Counted from the stretch's first letter, positions 39,154-47,959 are shown. The stretch is 64,000 nucleotides of DNA from Shewanella sp. NFH-SH190041 (GCF_024363255.1 NZ_AP026070.1:2604001-2668000), one strand, 5' to 3'. The notes: generated from the sequence alone by a model not told the origin. Made by a program: numbers and translations.

Positions 39154-39941
39154 TGCCCTGTCTGGATGTTCGGGATGGCAAAGTGGTTAAAGGAGTACAA
39201 TTTCGCAATCACAAAGTCATGGGTGATATCCTGCCGTTGGCGCAGCGCTATGCCCAAGAAGGTGCTGATGAGCTGGTCTTTTATGATATCAGTGCCAGTG
39301 CCCGGGGACGTTTAACCGACACCAGTTGGATCCAGCGGATTGCTGAGCAAATCGATATTCCATTTTGTGTTGCCGGAGGGATACGCACGGTGGCGCAAGC
39401 TCGCGCCATGCTAGCTGCTGGCGCAGATAAAATCTCGATTAATTCCCCAGCGCTATCAGAGCCAGAACTCATCACACGACTACAGGACGAATTTGGCCGC
39501 CAATGTATTGTGGTGGGAATTGACTCCCAATTTGATCCTGACACTGGCAGTTACCGGGTAAAGCAGTTTACCGGTGAGCAGTCGGCAACCCGCACCACCA
39601 ATTGGTATACACAAGATTGGGTGGAACAGGTACAACAACTGGGCTGCGGCGAAATCGTGCTCAATGTGATGGATCAGGATGGAATGCGACAAGGCTATGA
39701 TATTGACCAACTCAGCCAAATCCGTCAGCTATGTGATGTGCCGCTGATCGCCTCTGGAGGCGCGGGCTGTGCGGCTGACTTTTGCCGCGTATTTCGTGAA
39801 GCCAAAGTGGATGCGGCGCTTGCCGCCAGTATTTTTCATCAAGGCACCCTCGCTATTGCTGAATTAAAGCAATTTCTGCTGCAAGAGGGGATCTGCGTGC
39901 GACCTGTGACTGATACTAGCCTAGACACAGCTACCCACTGA
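39135..39941 (+). CDS. hisF: Imidazole glycerol phosphate synthase, cyclase subunit HisF
   Basis: TIM-barrel cyclase that uses HisH ammonia. Catalytic Asp in [15 protein letters not shown] and in [13 protein letters not shown]; phosphate loops VAGGIRT and SGGAG. 268 aa against 258 in E. coli, including a slightly longer C-terminus ([12 protein letters not shown]). Confidence 0.97.
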   Translation: MLAKRIVPCLDVRDGKVVKGVQFRNHKVMGDILPLAQRYAQEGADELVFYDISASARGRLTDTSWIQRIAEQIDIPFCVAGGIRTVAQARAMLAAGADKISINSPALSEPELITRLQDEFGRQCIVVGIDSQFDPDTGSYRVKQFTGEQSATRTTNWYTQDWVEQVQQLGCGEIVLNVMDQDGMRQGYDIDQLSQIRQLCDVPLIASGGAGCAADFCRVFREAKVDAALAASIFHQGTLAIAELKQFLLQEGICVRPVTDTSLDTATH

Positions 39942-39984
39942 CCGGGCTGAGACCATCAGCATATCCGTAGGAGACATTGATTAT

Positions 39985-40725
39985 ATGGTTAAAACAACGC
40001 ATACCGCTGACACAAACCTCGCTTCAGCAGAGTATCACCCCCTCTATCAGTTGCCGGTAAATTGTGCCGAGAATTTAGCTGAACACGCCGATTTTAACAA
40101 AACAGGCGGCCTGTTACCGGCAGTGATCCAAGATACCCTGAGCGGCACCGTATTGATGTTAGGGTATATGAATCACGCCGCACTAGAGCAAACCATCAAC
40201 AGTGGCTGGGTGACTTTTTTCAGTCGCAGTAAGCAAAGGTTATGGCAAAAAGGAGAGGGCTCAGGTAACAAGCTACGCTGCCTCTCTATCGCGTTAGATT
40301 GCGACAACGATGCTCTGCTGCTACAAGCGCTGCCATTAGGACCAACTTGCCACACTGGTGCCCAGAGCTGTTGGCATGATAATGCGGCTGCGCCATTTAG
40401 TGAGCAATTAACGCGTTTGATCCGTCAGCGTCATCTTCAACTTCAGCGCACAGGCTCTGATGCCAGTCAATTTGACCCGTCAACTGAGGCCACTAAACCC
40501 AGTTATACCGAGTCACTGTTTCAGGCTGGCAGCAAACGTATCGCACAAAAGGTGGGGGAAGAAGGGGTAGAAACCGCGTTAGCCGCCGCAGTGGGCGATA
40601 AAGCCGAATTAGTTAATGAAGCGGCCGATCTGCTCTACCACCTGCAAGTACTGTTAGAAGATCAAGCTCTGAGCTTAAGCGACGTACAAAAAGTACTGCT
40701 GTGTCGGCACAGCAACATTAGATAA
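39985..40725 (+). CDS. hisI: Bifunctional phosphoribosyl-AMP cyclohydrolase/phosphoribosyl-ATP pyrophosphatase HisI (HisIE)
   Basis: N-terminal cyclohydrolase (LMLGYMNHAALEQT, SRSKQRLWQKGEGSGN, Cys/His zinc residues in GPTCHTGAQSCW) and C-terminal pyrophosphatase (RIAQKVGEEGVETALAAAV, NEAADLLYHLQVLL). 246 aa, longer than the E. coli form (203) by about 28 N-terminal residues and by linker sequence between the domains. Last gene of the operon. ATG 39985, 43 bp after hisF. Confidence 0.96.
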   Translation: MVKTTHTADTNLASAEYHPLYQLPVNCAENLAEHADFNKTGGLLPAVIQDTLSGTVLMLGYMNHAALEQTINSGWVTFFSRSKQRLWQKGEGSGNKLRCLSIALDCDNDALLLQALPLGPTCHTGAQSCWHDNAAAPFSEQLTRLIRQRHLQLQRTGSDASQFDPSTEATKPSYTESLFQAGSKRIAQKVGEEGVETALAAAVGDKAELVNEAADLLYHLQVLLEDQALSLSDVQKVLLCRHSNIR

Positions 40726-41556
40726 AATGATTTCCCTATCCAATGCAATTTGTAAAGAGCGCCATTAGATGGGGAATGACACTTTAATTAATGATATGCC
40801 ATACTTATTTTAATAATAATATTTTGGATAACCTTATATACGCAGAATGCTAATTTACTTAATTCTTATGCGGGGTAGAAATATACTGAAATAACAACTC
40901 TTCCTTTAGCTAAGGCTTAGCGTTAACTTAAATTCTCTTCGATACAAAATATTAATTTATTCTCCTATTAACTGAATAATTATTCCCGTATTCAAAATCT
41001 GAAAAAGTAAATTCCTTTCCAAATGTAAACGATTAACTGATGTTAAATATTCTTACATAAAATAATGAACGGCAATGCCATCACGTCTCCACAGCCCTTT
41101 ACCACTCTAAAGGCTCAAAACCACCTCACAATAAAACGCCAAAATAAAAACAAAAATAACAACTAATCATCATGGGAATTATCATCATAAATCTTACGAA
41201 TTTTTAAATTCACACCTATCAAATCAACTAAAAGTTAATTATTCAAAAATGATAGCACAAAGAACTAAATCCACTATTTTCATACGCTTATCGTGCGAAA
41301 TCCAAGGTAACCCCTATCGGTTATGAGCCCGTCGACTACTAATATTAAACCATTCTTTCTTTAACATTACTTGTAAAACATAATGTTTTACAAGCAGTAA
41401 AACACTGCTACTTTGGTTCTCGAACAGTATCGATGTTATATGGTACTGACATTTGTTAACTAGCATCACTGTCGTGAGCCTAAGATTATTCTCTCTCTCA
41501 ACCCTAGACTATGTCTTCAGTGATTATGTGTATTGATTAGCTTAAGGATTTAAGAA
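40726..41556. promoter_or_regulatory. AT-rich intergenic region between his and the decarboxylase
   Basis: 831 bp with no supported gene. Close to hisI an imperfect 14-bp hairpin (40732-40745 with 40763-40776) may end the his transcript, though no T run follows. The rest is highly AT-rich, with the palindrome at 41370-41394 about 160 bp before the decarboxylase start. This length and composition suggest an upstream regulatory region with several protein sites. Confidence 0.5.
41370..41408. promoter_or_regulatory. Candidate operator upstream of the decarboxylase
   Basis: Perfect inverted repeat CTTGTAAAACA (41370-41380), TAA spacer, TGTTTTACAAG (41384-41394), then GCAGT-AAAAC-ACTGC (41394-41408). 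The half-site TGTAAAACA recurs as AGTAAAACA, giving two overlapping sites on one face of the DNA. The size of the dyad is usual for a dimeric repressor or activator; its identity is unknown. Confidence 0.55.
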
Positions 41557-43299
41557 ATGAACACATATGAAAAAAATTGGGATGCAAATAGTAAAATTTC
41601 AAATGATGCCGCTGGCTGGGCTAAATACAGAAAAGATATGTTAAGTGCTTTTCCTGCTTATTATAATGAGTCATCAGATCCATTAGTATCTGCAATTAAT
41701 AAAGCAGTAAAAGCAGTTGATCATCTCCGCCCTGAAGCTGAAGGTCCTGCATATTTGGGGAAAAATCCAGAACTAACTATTGATTTTGATCACGTTAAGC
41801 ATATTAGTATGCCTGAAAAAATGGGCTCAACTGATAAAGTGATACAAGAAACTGTTGCACTATTTGAAGGGTTGCCTAACTGGGGGCATCCATTAACTAT
41901 GTGTAACGTCATCCCACAAGCTAACACAGTGTCAATTGTTGCTGCTGTTTTATCAGAGATATTTGCACCTAATATTCTAGAAGGTGAATATTCATGGAAC
42001 GTTCACCGCGCTGAATTAGAAAGTGCTGGGATGTTAGGTAATTTATTTGGTTGGAATCCTGAAAATACAGGTTGTCTCTATACCTATGGCGGCTCAGGTT
42101 GCTGGACTTATCATGTAAAATACGCTCTAAGTAGAGTACTACGAGATTCTCGTCAAAAAGGCGTTCGTACAGATGCCAAAGTTATCTGTTCACATCAGGC
42201 ACACTATACCATGTTAAATAGTACTGACTGGATGGGACTTGGTATGGATAACATAATTAAAGTCCGAACAGATACTCATACAAATGCAATGGACTTAGTT
42301 CATTTAGAAGAAATCTTAAAAGATTGTCATGAAAAAGACATTCCTGTGGCATCTGTTGTTTGTACTATGGGAACAACAGATGCTAACGCATTTGATCCTG
42401 TTGAAGGGGTACGTAAGTTACTCGACAAATACCCAAATAACGGTGAAAAATATGGTAAAGCTTTACTATATTGCGATGCTGTTGTTGGCTGGGCTTGGGC
42501 AGCATTTAAAGAGTATGACTTTACAACTAACCCACTACAATTCTCAAAAGAAATTATTCCATCACTTATCGCCAATGAAAAAGCATTATCAGGTATCCAA
42601 TTTGCTGATGCCGTTGGGGTTGATTTCCACAAAGTAGGTTGGTCTCCATACGCAAGCAGTTGTTTTGTTTATAAAAACAGCGAAGAGTTTGAAAATCTGC
42701 TGAAACGTCCAGGTTCTGCATATTTACAACCTCGCTCTCCCTATAATCCTCTCGACTATACATTAGAAGTCTCCCGAGCTGCGACAGGTTCCCTGGCCGG
42801 GTGGGCGACTATGAAATATTTTGGCTATGAAGGATTCCAAGCCATTATGGGTGGGATTTTAGAAGACCAAAACTTCCTACGTAATGTATTGGCATCTCAT
42901 ACTGAAACTGTATGTGTTAACGCAGAAGATCATGGATTAGTCACTCTATTTAGAGCTTACCCTGATGGTATTATTGCAGAAGAGCAATATCGTAAAGAGC
43001 TAACAGATCCATCATATAAAGATCAACTTATTCAAAATAATATGTTGACAAAAGCGATAGGAGATAAACTGTACCACTGGTTCCGTGAAGGTAAACAGGT
43101 TAATGGACAGTATACACCTTATATTAGTTTTAGTACTGGATTCAGGGTCACTGAATATAATGAAGCAGATACTGATCCAGATGCATATATTTTTGCATTA
43201 AAAATATTCCCAATGAATGTTCATATTACTCCTGAAATTATGCGGCATGCTATTGACTGTGTTCTATTAGCAAGGGATGAAGTTTTATCTGAAAAATAA
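41557..43299 (+). CDS. Group II PLP-dependent amino acid decarboxylase
   Basis: 580-aa PLP decarboxylase. The Schiff-base Lys is K359 (GVDFHKVGWSPYASSC), with GGSGCWTYHVKYAL for the phosphate, a stacking His in SHQAHYTM, and the aspartate in CDAVVGWAW for the pyridine N (usual form DAAxGG, so this part is divergent). The architecture, length and catalytic segments place it in the glutamate/aromatic decarboxylase group; I cannot fix the substrate. Two GadC-type antiporters follow, so decarboxylation of an imported amino acid with export of the amine is likely, giving proton consumption and acid resistance. Codon use and base composition are far more AT-rich than the his operon, suggesting transfer. 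ATG 41557 follows AAGGATTTAAGAA. Confidence 0.85.
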   Translation: MNTYEKNWDANSKISNDAAGWAKYRKDMLSAFPAYYNESSDPLVSAINKAVKAVDHLRPEAEGPAYLGKNPELTIDFDHVKHISMPEKMGSTDKVIQETVALFEGLPNWGHPLTMCNVIPQANTVSIVAAVLSEIFAPNILEGEYSWNVHRAELESAGMLGNLFGWNPENTGCLYTYGGSGCWTYHVKYALSRVLRDSRQKGVRTDAKVICSHQAHYTMLNSTDWMGLGMDNIIKVRTDTHTNAMDLVHLEEILKDCHEKDIPVASVVCTMGTTDANAFDPVEGVRKLLDKYPNNGEKYGKALLYCDAVVGWAWAAFKEYDFTTNPLQFSKEIIPSLIANEKALSGIQFADAVGVDFHKVGWSPYASSCFVYKNSEEFENLLKRPGSAYLQPRSPYNPLDYTLEVSRAATGSLAGWATMKYFGYEGFQAIMGGILEDQNFLRNVLASHTETVCVNAEDHGLVTLFRAYPDGIIAEEQYRKELTDPSYKDQLIQNNMLTKAIGDKLYHWFREGKQVNGQYTPYISFSTGFRVTEYNEADTDPDAYIFALKIFPMNVHITPEIMRHAIDCVLLARDEVLSEK

Positions 43300-43312
43300 C
43301 TTCATCATATAA

Positions 43313-43343
43313 TGAAAACACCGGTATTTATACCGGTGTTTTT
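43313..43343 (+). terminator. Terminator after the decarboxylase
   Basis: AAACACCGGTA and TACCGGTGTTT around TTTA, followed by Ts. It stands 34 bp before the first antiporter gene and may be read through or may divide the cluster. Confidence 0.88.
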
Positions 43344-43376
43344 ACCATCCATAATTAAATATTTATGGAGTAAACT

Positions 43377-44813
43377 ATGTCTGATAAAGTTTCAACTGCA
43401 AATAAAGCTAAATTAACTGTTGCAACGTTAGCAATTATGAACATTACAACAGTCGTAAGCTTACGGGGATTTTCAGCAGAAGCAGAATATGGCATTACTG
43501 CAGTATTTTACTATATCTTTGCAGCTATAGCCTTTCTTATTCCAGTTGCGTTATGTGCAGCCGAATTAGCAACAGGATGGCCTCAAAAAGGAGGGGTGTT
43601 TAATTGGGTTAGTAAAGCTTTTGGACATCGTCTGGGATTTTTAGCCATTTATTTGCAATGGTTATCAACTACTATATGGTTTCCAACAGTATTAATTTTC
43701 GCGGGTGTTTCATTAGCTTTCATTGGTCCCAATCAAACGTTTGATCAGGCATTGGCTTCTAATCGATTTTATAGTGGCCTTGTAGTTCTTGTTGTATATT
43801 GGTTTGCGACATATATTAGCCTAAAAGGATTAAAAACTGCGGCAAAAATAAGTTCACTTGCCGGGTTGGTAGGGACTATTATTCCTGGTGTTATCTTAGT
43901 TGTGCTAGCATCAATTTATATATTGGCTGGTAATCCTGTCCATTTTGATCTTTCAATGAAAGATTTTTTCCCAGATTTCACAAATTTCGATAATTTAGTT
44001 TTAGCTGCTAGCATATTTTTATTCTTTGCTGGCATGGAGATTAATGCTGTTCACGTTACAGAAGTAGATAACCCTTCAAAAAATTATCCTCTTGCAATTA
44101 TTAGCGCAACGATTTTCACAGTTGTAATATTTATTTTGGGAACATTGTCAATAGCAACAATTATACCAAAACATGATATCAACTTAGTACAGAGTTTATT
44201 AGTTGCTTATGACAAATTATTTGCCCATTTTGGTCTAGGTTGGTTAGGTAATGTTACTGCAGCGGCAATAACACTTGGTGTTTTAGGGCAAATTATTTCT
44301 ATCATTTCCGGCCCTTCTTCCGGGATATTACAAGTAGGTAGAGAAGGTTATTTACCCTTAGGATTACAAAAAGTAAACAAAAATGGTGTTCAAAAAAATA
44401 TTTTAATGTGTCAAGGCGCGATTGTTACTGCCCTTGTTATTATTATGACTGTGCTTCCATCAGTTCAAGCGGCTTATCAAATGATAAGTCAATTAGCAGT
44501 CGTTCTTTATCTTGGTATGTATATCTTATTATTTTTATCTGTTATTTATCTTCGTTATAAAGAACCTCATACTCCTAGGCCCTATAAGCTACCTGGAGGT
44601 ATGGTAGGTATGTGGATTATTGCTGGTATAGGTTTAATAGGATCAACCTTGGCATTTGTTTTAAGTTTTATTCCACCATCACAGATTTCTGTTGGCTCTC
44701 CTGCCACATATGTAGGGATACTTATTATTGGTGCCTTATTCTTTACATTAATTCCATTTATTATATATTTCTATAGAAAACCTGAGTGGTTAACTGATAA
44801 AGAAGATTATTAA
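43377..44813 (+). CDS. GadC-type amino acid antiporter (first copy)
   Basis: 478-aa APC-superfamily exchanger related to GadC, with about 12 membrane segments. Segments like those of GadC include ITTVVSLRGFSAEAEYG, KDFFPDFTNFDNLVLAASIFLF, GMEINAVHVTEVDNPSKNYPLA, and VLSFIPPSQI. The protein ends soon after the last helix (YRKPEWLTDKEDY), so the long C-terminal tail that plugs E. coli GadC at neutral pH is missing. Likely role: swap extracellular substrate amino acid for the decarboxylation product. ATG 43377 follows TATGGAGTAAACT. It is one of two tandem paralogues. Confidence 0.88.
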   Translation: MSDKVSTANKAKLTVATLAIMNITTVVSLRGFSAEAEYGITAVFYYIFAAIAFLIPVALCAAELATGWPQKGGVFNWVSKAFGHRLGFLAIYLQWLSTTIWFPTVLIFAGVSLAFIGPNQTFDQALASNRFYSGLVVLVVYWFATYISLKGLKTAAKISSLAGLVGTIIPGVILVVLASIYILAGNPVHFDLSMKDFFPDFTNFDNLVLAASIFLFFAGMEINAVHVTEVDNPSKNYPLAIISATIFTVVIFILGTLSIATIIPKHDINLVQSLLVAYDKLFAHFGLGWLGNVTAAAITLGVLGQIISIISGPSSGILQVGREGYLPLGLQKVNKNGVQKNILMCQGAIVTALVIIMTVLPSVQAAYQMISQLAVVLYLGMYILLFLSVIYLRYKEPHTPRPYKLPGGMVGMWIIAGIGLIGSTLAFVLSFIPPSQISVGSPATYVGILIIGALFFTLIPFIIYFYRKPEWLTDKEDY

Positions 44814-44820
44814 TAATAAG

Positions 44821-44852
44821 ATGCCTAATTCTAGAAGAGTTAGGCATTTTTT
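44821..44852 (+). terminator. Terminator between the two antiporters
   Basis: ATGCCTAATTCT pairs with GAGTTAGGCAT (one wobble) around AGAA, then six Ts. The second antiporter starts 11 bp after the T run. Confidence 0.85.
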
Positions 44853-44863
44853 GTGAGAAAAAT

Positions 44864-46276
44864 ATGAATATTTCCTCAACAAAAAATGCAAAAATAAGTA
44901 TTGTGACTTTTTCCCTTATGAATATCACAACCGTTTTAAGCACAAGGGGATTAGCACCAGAAGCGGAATATGGTCTAACATCAATATTCTATTATCTATT
45001 TGCTGCAATTTTCTTTCTAATTCCTGTCGCATTAGTCGCTGCAGAATTGGCTACAGGTTGGCCTCAAAGAGGAGGGGTATTTACTTGGATAAAGGCTGCT
45101 TTTGGTGAAAAATTTGGATTCTTAGCTATCTATTTACAATGGATAGCAACAACTATTTGCTTTCCAACAATGCTAATATTTATTGCAGTCTCTTTTGCCT
45201 TTATAGAACCTGACTATACAAAATGGTTAGCAACAAATAAATATTATACTTTAATTGTAGTATTAGCTGTTTATTGGTTTTCTACATATACTACATCAAA
45301 AGGGATCAAATCTGCGGCTAAAATTAGTGCGATATCAGGTTTTATTGGCACTATCATTCCTTTATTTCTTCTAATTACATTGGGTATAGCTTATGTGATA
45401 TTCAGTCACAACATAAATTTTGTAGTTTCTGAAAATGTCTTACTCCCTGATTTTACAAAGTTTCATAGTTTAGTTCTAGCTGCTAGCGTATTTCTATTCT
45501 ATTCCGGAATGGAAATTAATGCTGTTCACGTTCAAGAATTAAATAATCCATCTAAAAGCTATCCATTTGCAATTTCAATTGCTTCTATCATAACCGTGAT
45601 TTTATTAGTGTTAGGAACACTGGCTATTAGTGCGGTAATTCCAAAAGCAAACCTTAATCTCGTTGAAAGCTTATTTGCTACTTATGATACTATTTTTCGT
45701 TATTTCCATATTCCATGGATGAGTCATATCATCACCTCATGTATTGCTATTGGAGTTTTTGGACAAGTAACTGTTATCGTCGCTGGCCCTTCTACAGGAC
45801 TCTTTGCTGTTGGCCAACAGGGGTATTTACCAACGTTACTACAGAAATTTAATAAACATAATGTGCAAATGCCGATTTTATATATACAAGGTATTATTGT
45901 TACCGTTTTATCTTTATTACTAATTATATTACCTTCAGTACAATCAACTTTTCAGATATTAGGTCAATTGGCAGCAATATTATATTTATCCATGTATATG
46001 CTTATGTTTTTATCTGTTATTTATCTTAGATATAAAGAACCAGAAACACCTAGACCATATAAAATCCCTGGTGGAAAATTTGGAATATGGGTTATAGCTG
46101 GAGTAGGTTTTATTGCCAGTTTATTAGCCTTCATTCTAAGCTTTATTCCACCATCACAAATTAATACCGGAAATAGCATTAATTACATTTTCATATTGTT
46201 CATATCTACTTTATTATTTATTTCAATTCCATTTGTCATTTTAAAATATAAGAAAAAGAGCTGGTTGAATAATTAG
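44864..46276 (+). CDS. GadC-type amino acid antiporter (second copy)
   Basis: 470-aa paralogue of the previous gene. The two proteins share runs such as NITTV.S.RG, EAEYG.T and NAVHV.E.NNPSK.YP, so they came from a duplication that has since diverged. It also ends just past the last membrane segment (KYKKKSWLNN) with no C-plug. Base composition is the most AT-rich in the window: the line 45241-45300 holds 13 G/C of 60. ATG 44864 has a weak ribosome site. Two exchangers may differ in substrate or pH optimum; that is inference. Confidence 0.86.
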   Translation: MNISSTKNAKISIVTFSLMNITTVLSTRGLAPEAEYGLTSIFYYLFAAIFFLIPVALVAAELATGWPQRGGVFTWIKAAFGEKFGFLAIYLQWIATTICFPTMLIFIAVSFAFIEPDYTKWLATNKYYTLIVVLAVYWFSTYTTSKGIKSAAKISAISGFIGTIIPLFLLITLGIAYVIFSHNINFVVSENVLLPDFTKFHSLVLAASVFLFYSGMEINAVHVQELNNPSKSYPFAISIASIITVILLVLGTLAISAVIPKANLNLVESLFATYDTIFRYFHIPWMSHIITSCIAIGVFGQVTVIVAGPSTGLFAVGQQGYLPTLLQKFNKHNVQMPILYIQGIIVTVLSLLLIILPSVQSTFQILGQLAAILYLSMYMLMFLSVIYLRYKEPETPRPYKIPGGKFGIWVIAGVGFIASLLAFILSFIPPSQINTGNSINYIFILFISTLLFISIPFVILKYKKKSWLNN

Positions 46277-46353
46277 GAACTATTCTGAAACAAGGATGTT
46301 TATTTAATTTAGTTATATCAACGTTATCGCTAACATACTCCAACCTTCTGTAA

Positions 46354-46369
46354 TGTGATAAAAATCACA
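46354..46369. promoter_or_regulatory. Candidate CRP-binding site
   Basis: TGTGA TAAAAA TCACA, a perfect consensus half-site pair with 6-bp spacing. The -35-like TTGACT about 31 bp downstream would place the site near -73, compatible with class I activation if the -10 is at about 46423. Confidence 0.75.
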
Positions 46370-46546
46370 CTCGTTAAATAGGTTAAGTCAATAAATCAAT
46401 TGACTCGCTAAGAAAAAATCAATACCGTAATGTCGAAACAGTACAAAGGTACAGCCATACAATCCGCCAAAAAATGTCAAGCATAGCTTGCTTTTGTGGA
46501 TGTTAGCTTCTCAATGACAACAACACTCAATACTGATGATTACGCA

Positions 46547-46594
46547 ATGATAAAAACACCTTATTACTATCTGCAGCCACAATGGCGTAGGTAG
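46547..46594 (+). CDS. Tyrosine-rich leader peptide of tyrP
   Basis: MIKTPYYYLQPQWRR, 15 aa, with TAT TAC TAT at 46562-46570, about 117 bp before tyrP. An in-frame ATG at 46514 would give a 26-aa peptide with one more Tyr. The ribosome sites are weak. The codon run for the very amino acid the downstream permease carries argues that this is a regulatory peptide. It resembles the logic of hisL and pheL; I do not recall a described leader of this kind at tyrP. Confidence 0.65.
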   Translation: MIKTPYYYLQPQWRR

Positions 46595-46643
46595 ATTCTC
46601 TCCCATCGCCGTTGTGGCCTAAACCGTCCGGTTCAGGGCTTTT
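46576..46643 (+). terminator. Competing antiterminator and terminator hairpins, tyrP leader
   Basis: Hairpin A: GCCACAATGGCG (46576-46587) with CGCCGTTGTGGC (46607-46618), 12 bp, one wobble. Hairpin B: 46617-46625 with 46630-46639 (GTCC loop, one mismatch, one bulge), then TTTT at 46640-46643. They share bases 46617-46618, so only one can form in full. A ribosome at the Tyr run leaves A free; one at the stop codon covers its left arm, freeing B. Confidence 0.6.
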
Positions 46644-46710
46644 CGGCATGTCAATGACACCCTTGCTCTTAACCATCTTTCGCTTTCTATTGGGTTACAA
46701 GGGATCTGAA

Positions 46711-47874
46711 ATGCAAAATAATCGATTTTTCGGCAGCTTACTGATTATCTCCGGTACTACCATCGGGGCTGGTATGCTGGCGCTGCCATTGGCCTCAGCA
46801 GGCCTTGGTTTTCCACTGGCGGCTCTGCTCATGGTGATTATCTGGGCGCTAATGAGTTATACCGCATTGTTAATGTTGGAACTGCATCAACATGCTCCAG
46901 CTGACGCCACACTGCATACCTTAGCCAAACAACATCTGGGCCGGAGCGGACAACTGATCGCCGGCTGCGCCATGTTATTTCTGTTCTACGCCCTGTGCGC
47001 GGCCTATATTGCCGGGGGGGCAGAGCAATTATCCGCTAAATTCACCTTTTTCAGCGATACTGGCATACCCCATTGGTTCAGCGCCCTGCTATTAACCGCC
47101 ATTGTCGCGGGCCTTATCACGCTGGGAACCCGTTCCGTAGATATGATTAACCGGGGGCTGTTCAGTCTGAAAATAATCGCGTTGATCATGATGTTGGCGC
47201 TCCTCATGCCTAAAGTCACCCTGCCAAATCTTATCCAAGCACCCGCAGAACAAGGGTTAATTTGGGCCGCCTTACCTGTAGTATTTACCTCTTTTGGCTT
47301 TCACGGCTCCATTCCATCAGTGGTGAAATATGTGGGTCTAGATATCCGGGCATTAAAAAAAGTGCTGTTACTTGGTTCTGCCCTGCCGCTAGTTATTTAC
47401 TGCCTCTGGCTCGGTGCCAGTCAGGGGACATTAGGACAAGCCACCTTGCTGGCTCATCCTGGTCTTAATGGGTTGATCACTGATCTTAGCCAACAAGTAC
47501 ACACCTCTTTTATGGGGAGTATTATCAGTGGCTTTGCCGACTTAGCACTCGCCACATCCTTTCTGGGCGTGGCGCTGGGATTATTTGACTTTATTGCCGA
47601 TATGAGCAAAAAAAGCCGCCCAATGACTGCACTGCTAACCTTTGTGCCACCACTAGCCTTTGCGCTGTTTTACCCCAATGGCTTTATTACCGCCTTAGGC
47701 TACGCCGCCATCGCCTTAGTGGTATTAGCCATATTTTTACCGGTTGCCATGGTATGGCATCAGCGACGCTGCCAGACTGACACTCACGGTCAATATCGCG
47801 TATGGGGGGGAAAGCCGGCGCTAACCTGTGCTGTCTTGCTGGGCGTGATTATCATAGCGGCGCAGCTGAGTTAG
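46711..47874 (+). CDS. tyrP: Tyrosine-specific permease TyrP-like
   Basis: HAAAP-family aromatic amino acid:H+ symporter, 387 aa, about 11 membrane segments. Very close to E. coli TyrP: GTTIGAGMLALPLA, YTALLMLELHQHAPAD, FTSFGFHGSIPSVVKY, FADLALATSFLGVALGLFDFIADM and PPLAFALFYPNGF. ATG 46711 follows AAGGGATCTGAA; the upstream frame from 46612 is not used. Tyrosine is favoured by the sequence and by the Tyr leader upstream, but related permeases carry Trp. Confidence 0.92.
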   Translation: MQNNRFFGSLLIISGTTIGAGMLALPLASAGLGFPLAALLMVIIWALMSYTALLMLELHQHAPADATLHTLAKQHLGRSGQLIAGCAMLFLFYALCAAYIAGGAEQLSAKFTFFSDTGIPHWFSALLLTAIVAGLITLGTRSVDMINRGLFSLKIIALIMMLALLMPKVTLPNLIQAPAEQGLIWAALPVVFTSFGFHGSIPSVVKYVGLDIRALKKVLLLGSALPLVIYCLWLGASQGTLGQATLLAHPGLNGLITDLSQQVHTSFMGSIISGFADLALATSFLGVALGLFDFIADMSKKSRPMTALLTFVPPLAFALFYPNGFITALGYAAIALVVLAIFLPVAMVWHQRRCQTDTHGQYRVWGGKPALTCAVLLGVIIIAAQLS

Positions 47875-47923
47875 TCATGATAAGGGAATTATCGGCGGGT
47901 AAATAAGCCCGTCAGTTAAACAT

Positions 47924-47959
47924 AAAAAAGCGGGGCAAAGAGTATGCTTTGCCCCGCTC
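47924..47959 (-). terminator. Terminator for the GAF-GGDEF gene
   Basis: GCGGGGCAAAG and CTTTGCCCCGC around AGTATG. On the minus strand TTTTTT follows the stem; the plus strand lacks a T run, though it may also end tyrP. Confidence 0.85.

Larger units (their letters stand above)
46277..46710 (+). promoter_or_regulatory. tyrP promoter and leader region
   Basis: 434 bp containing a perfect CRP site, a possible -35 (TTGACT at 46400-46405), a Tyr-rich leader ORF and two competing hairpins, described in the following entries. A boxA-like TGCTCTTAACC lies at 46664-46674, downstream of the leader. Confidence 0.7.

Noticed and set aside
46387..46404. TyrR box before tyrP
   Set aside because: GTCAAT-N6-ATTGAC has the right spacing, but not the TGTAAA-N6-TTTACA consensus; it may overlap a -35 instead.
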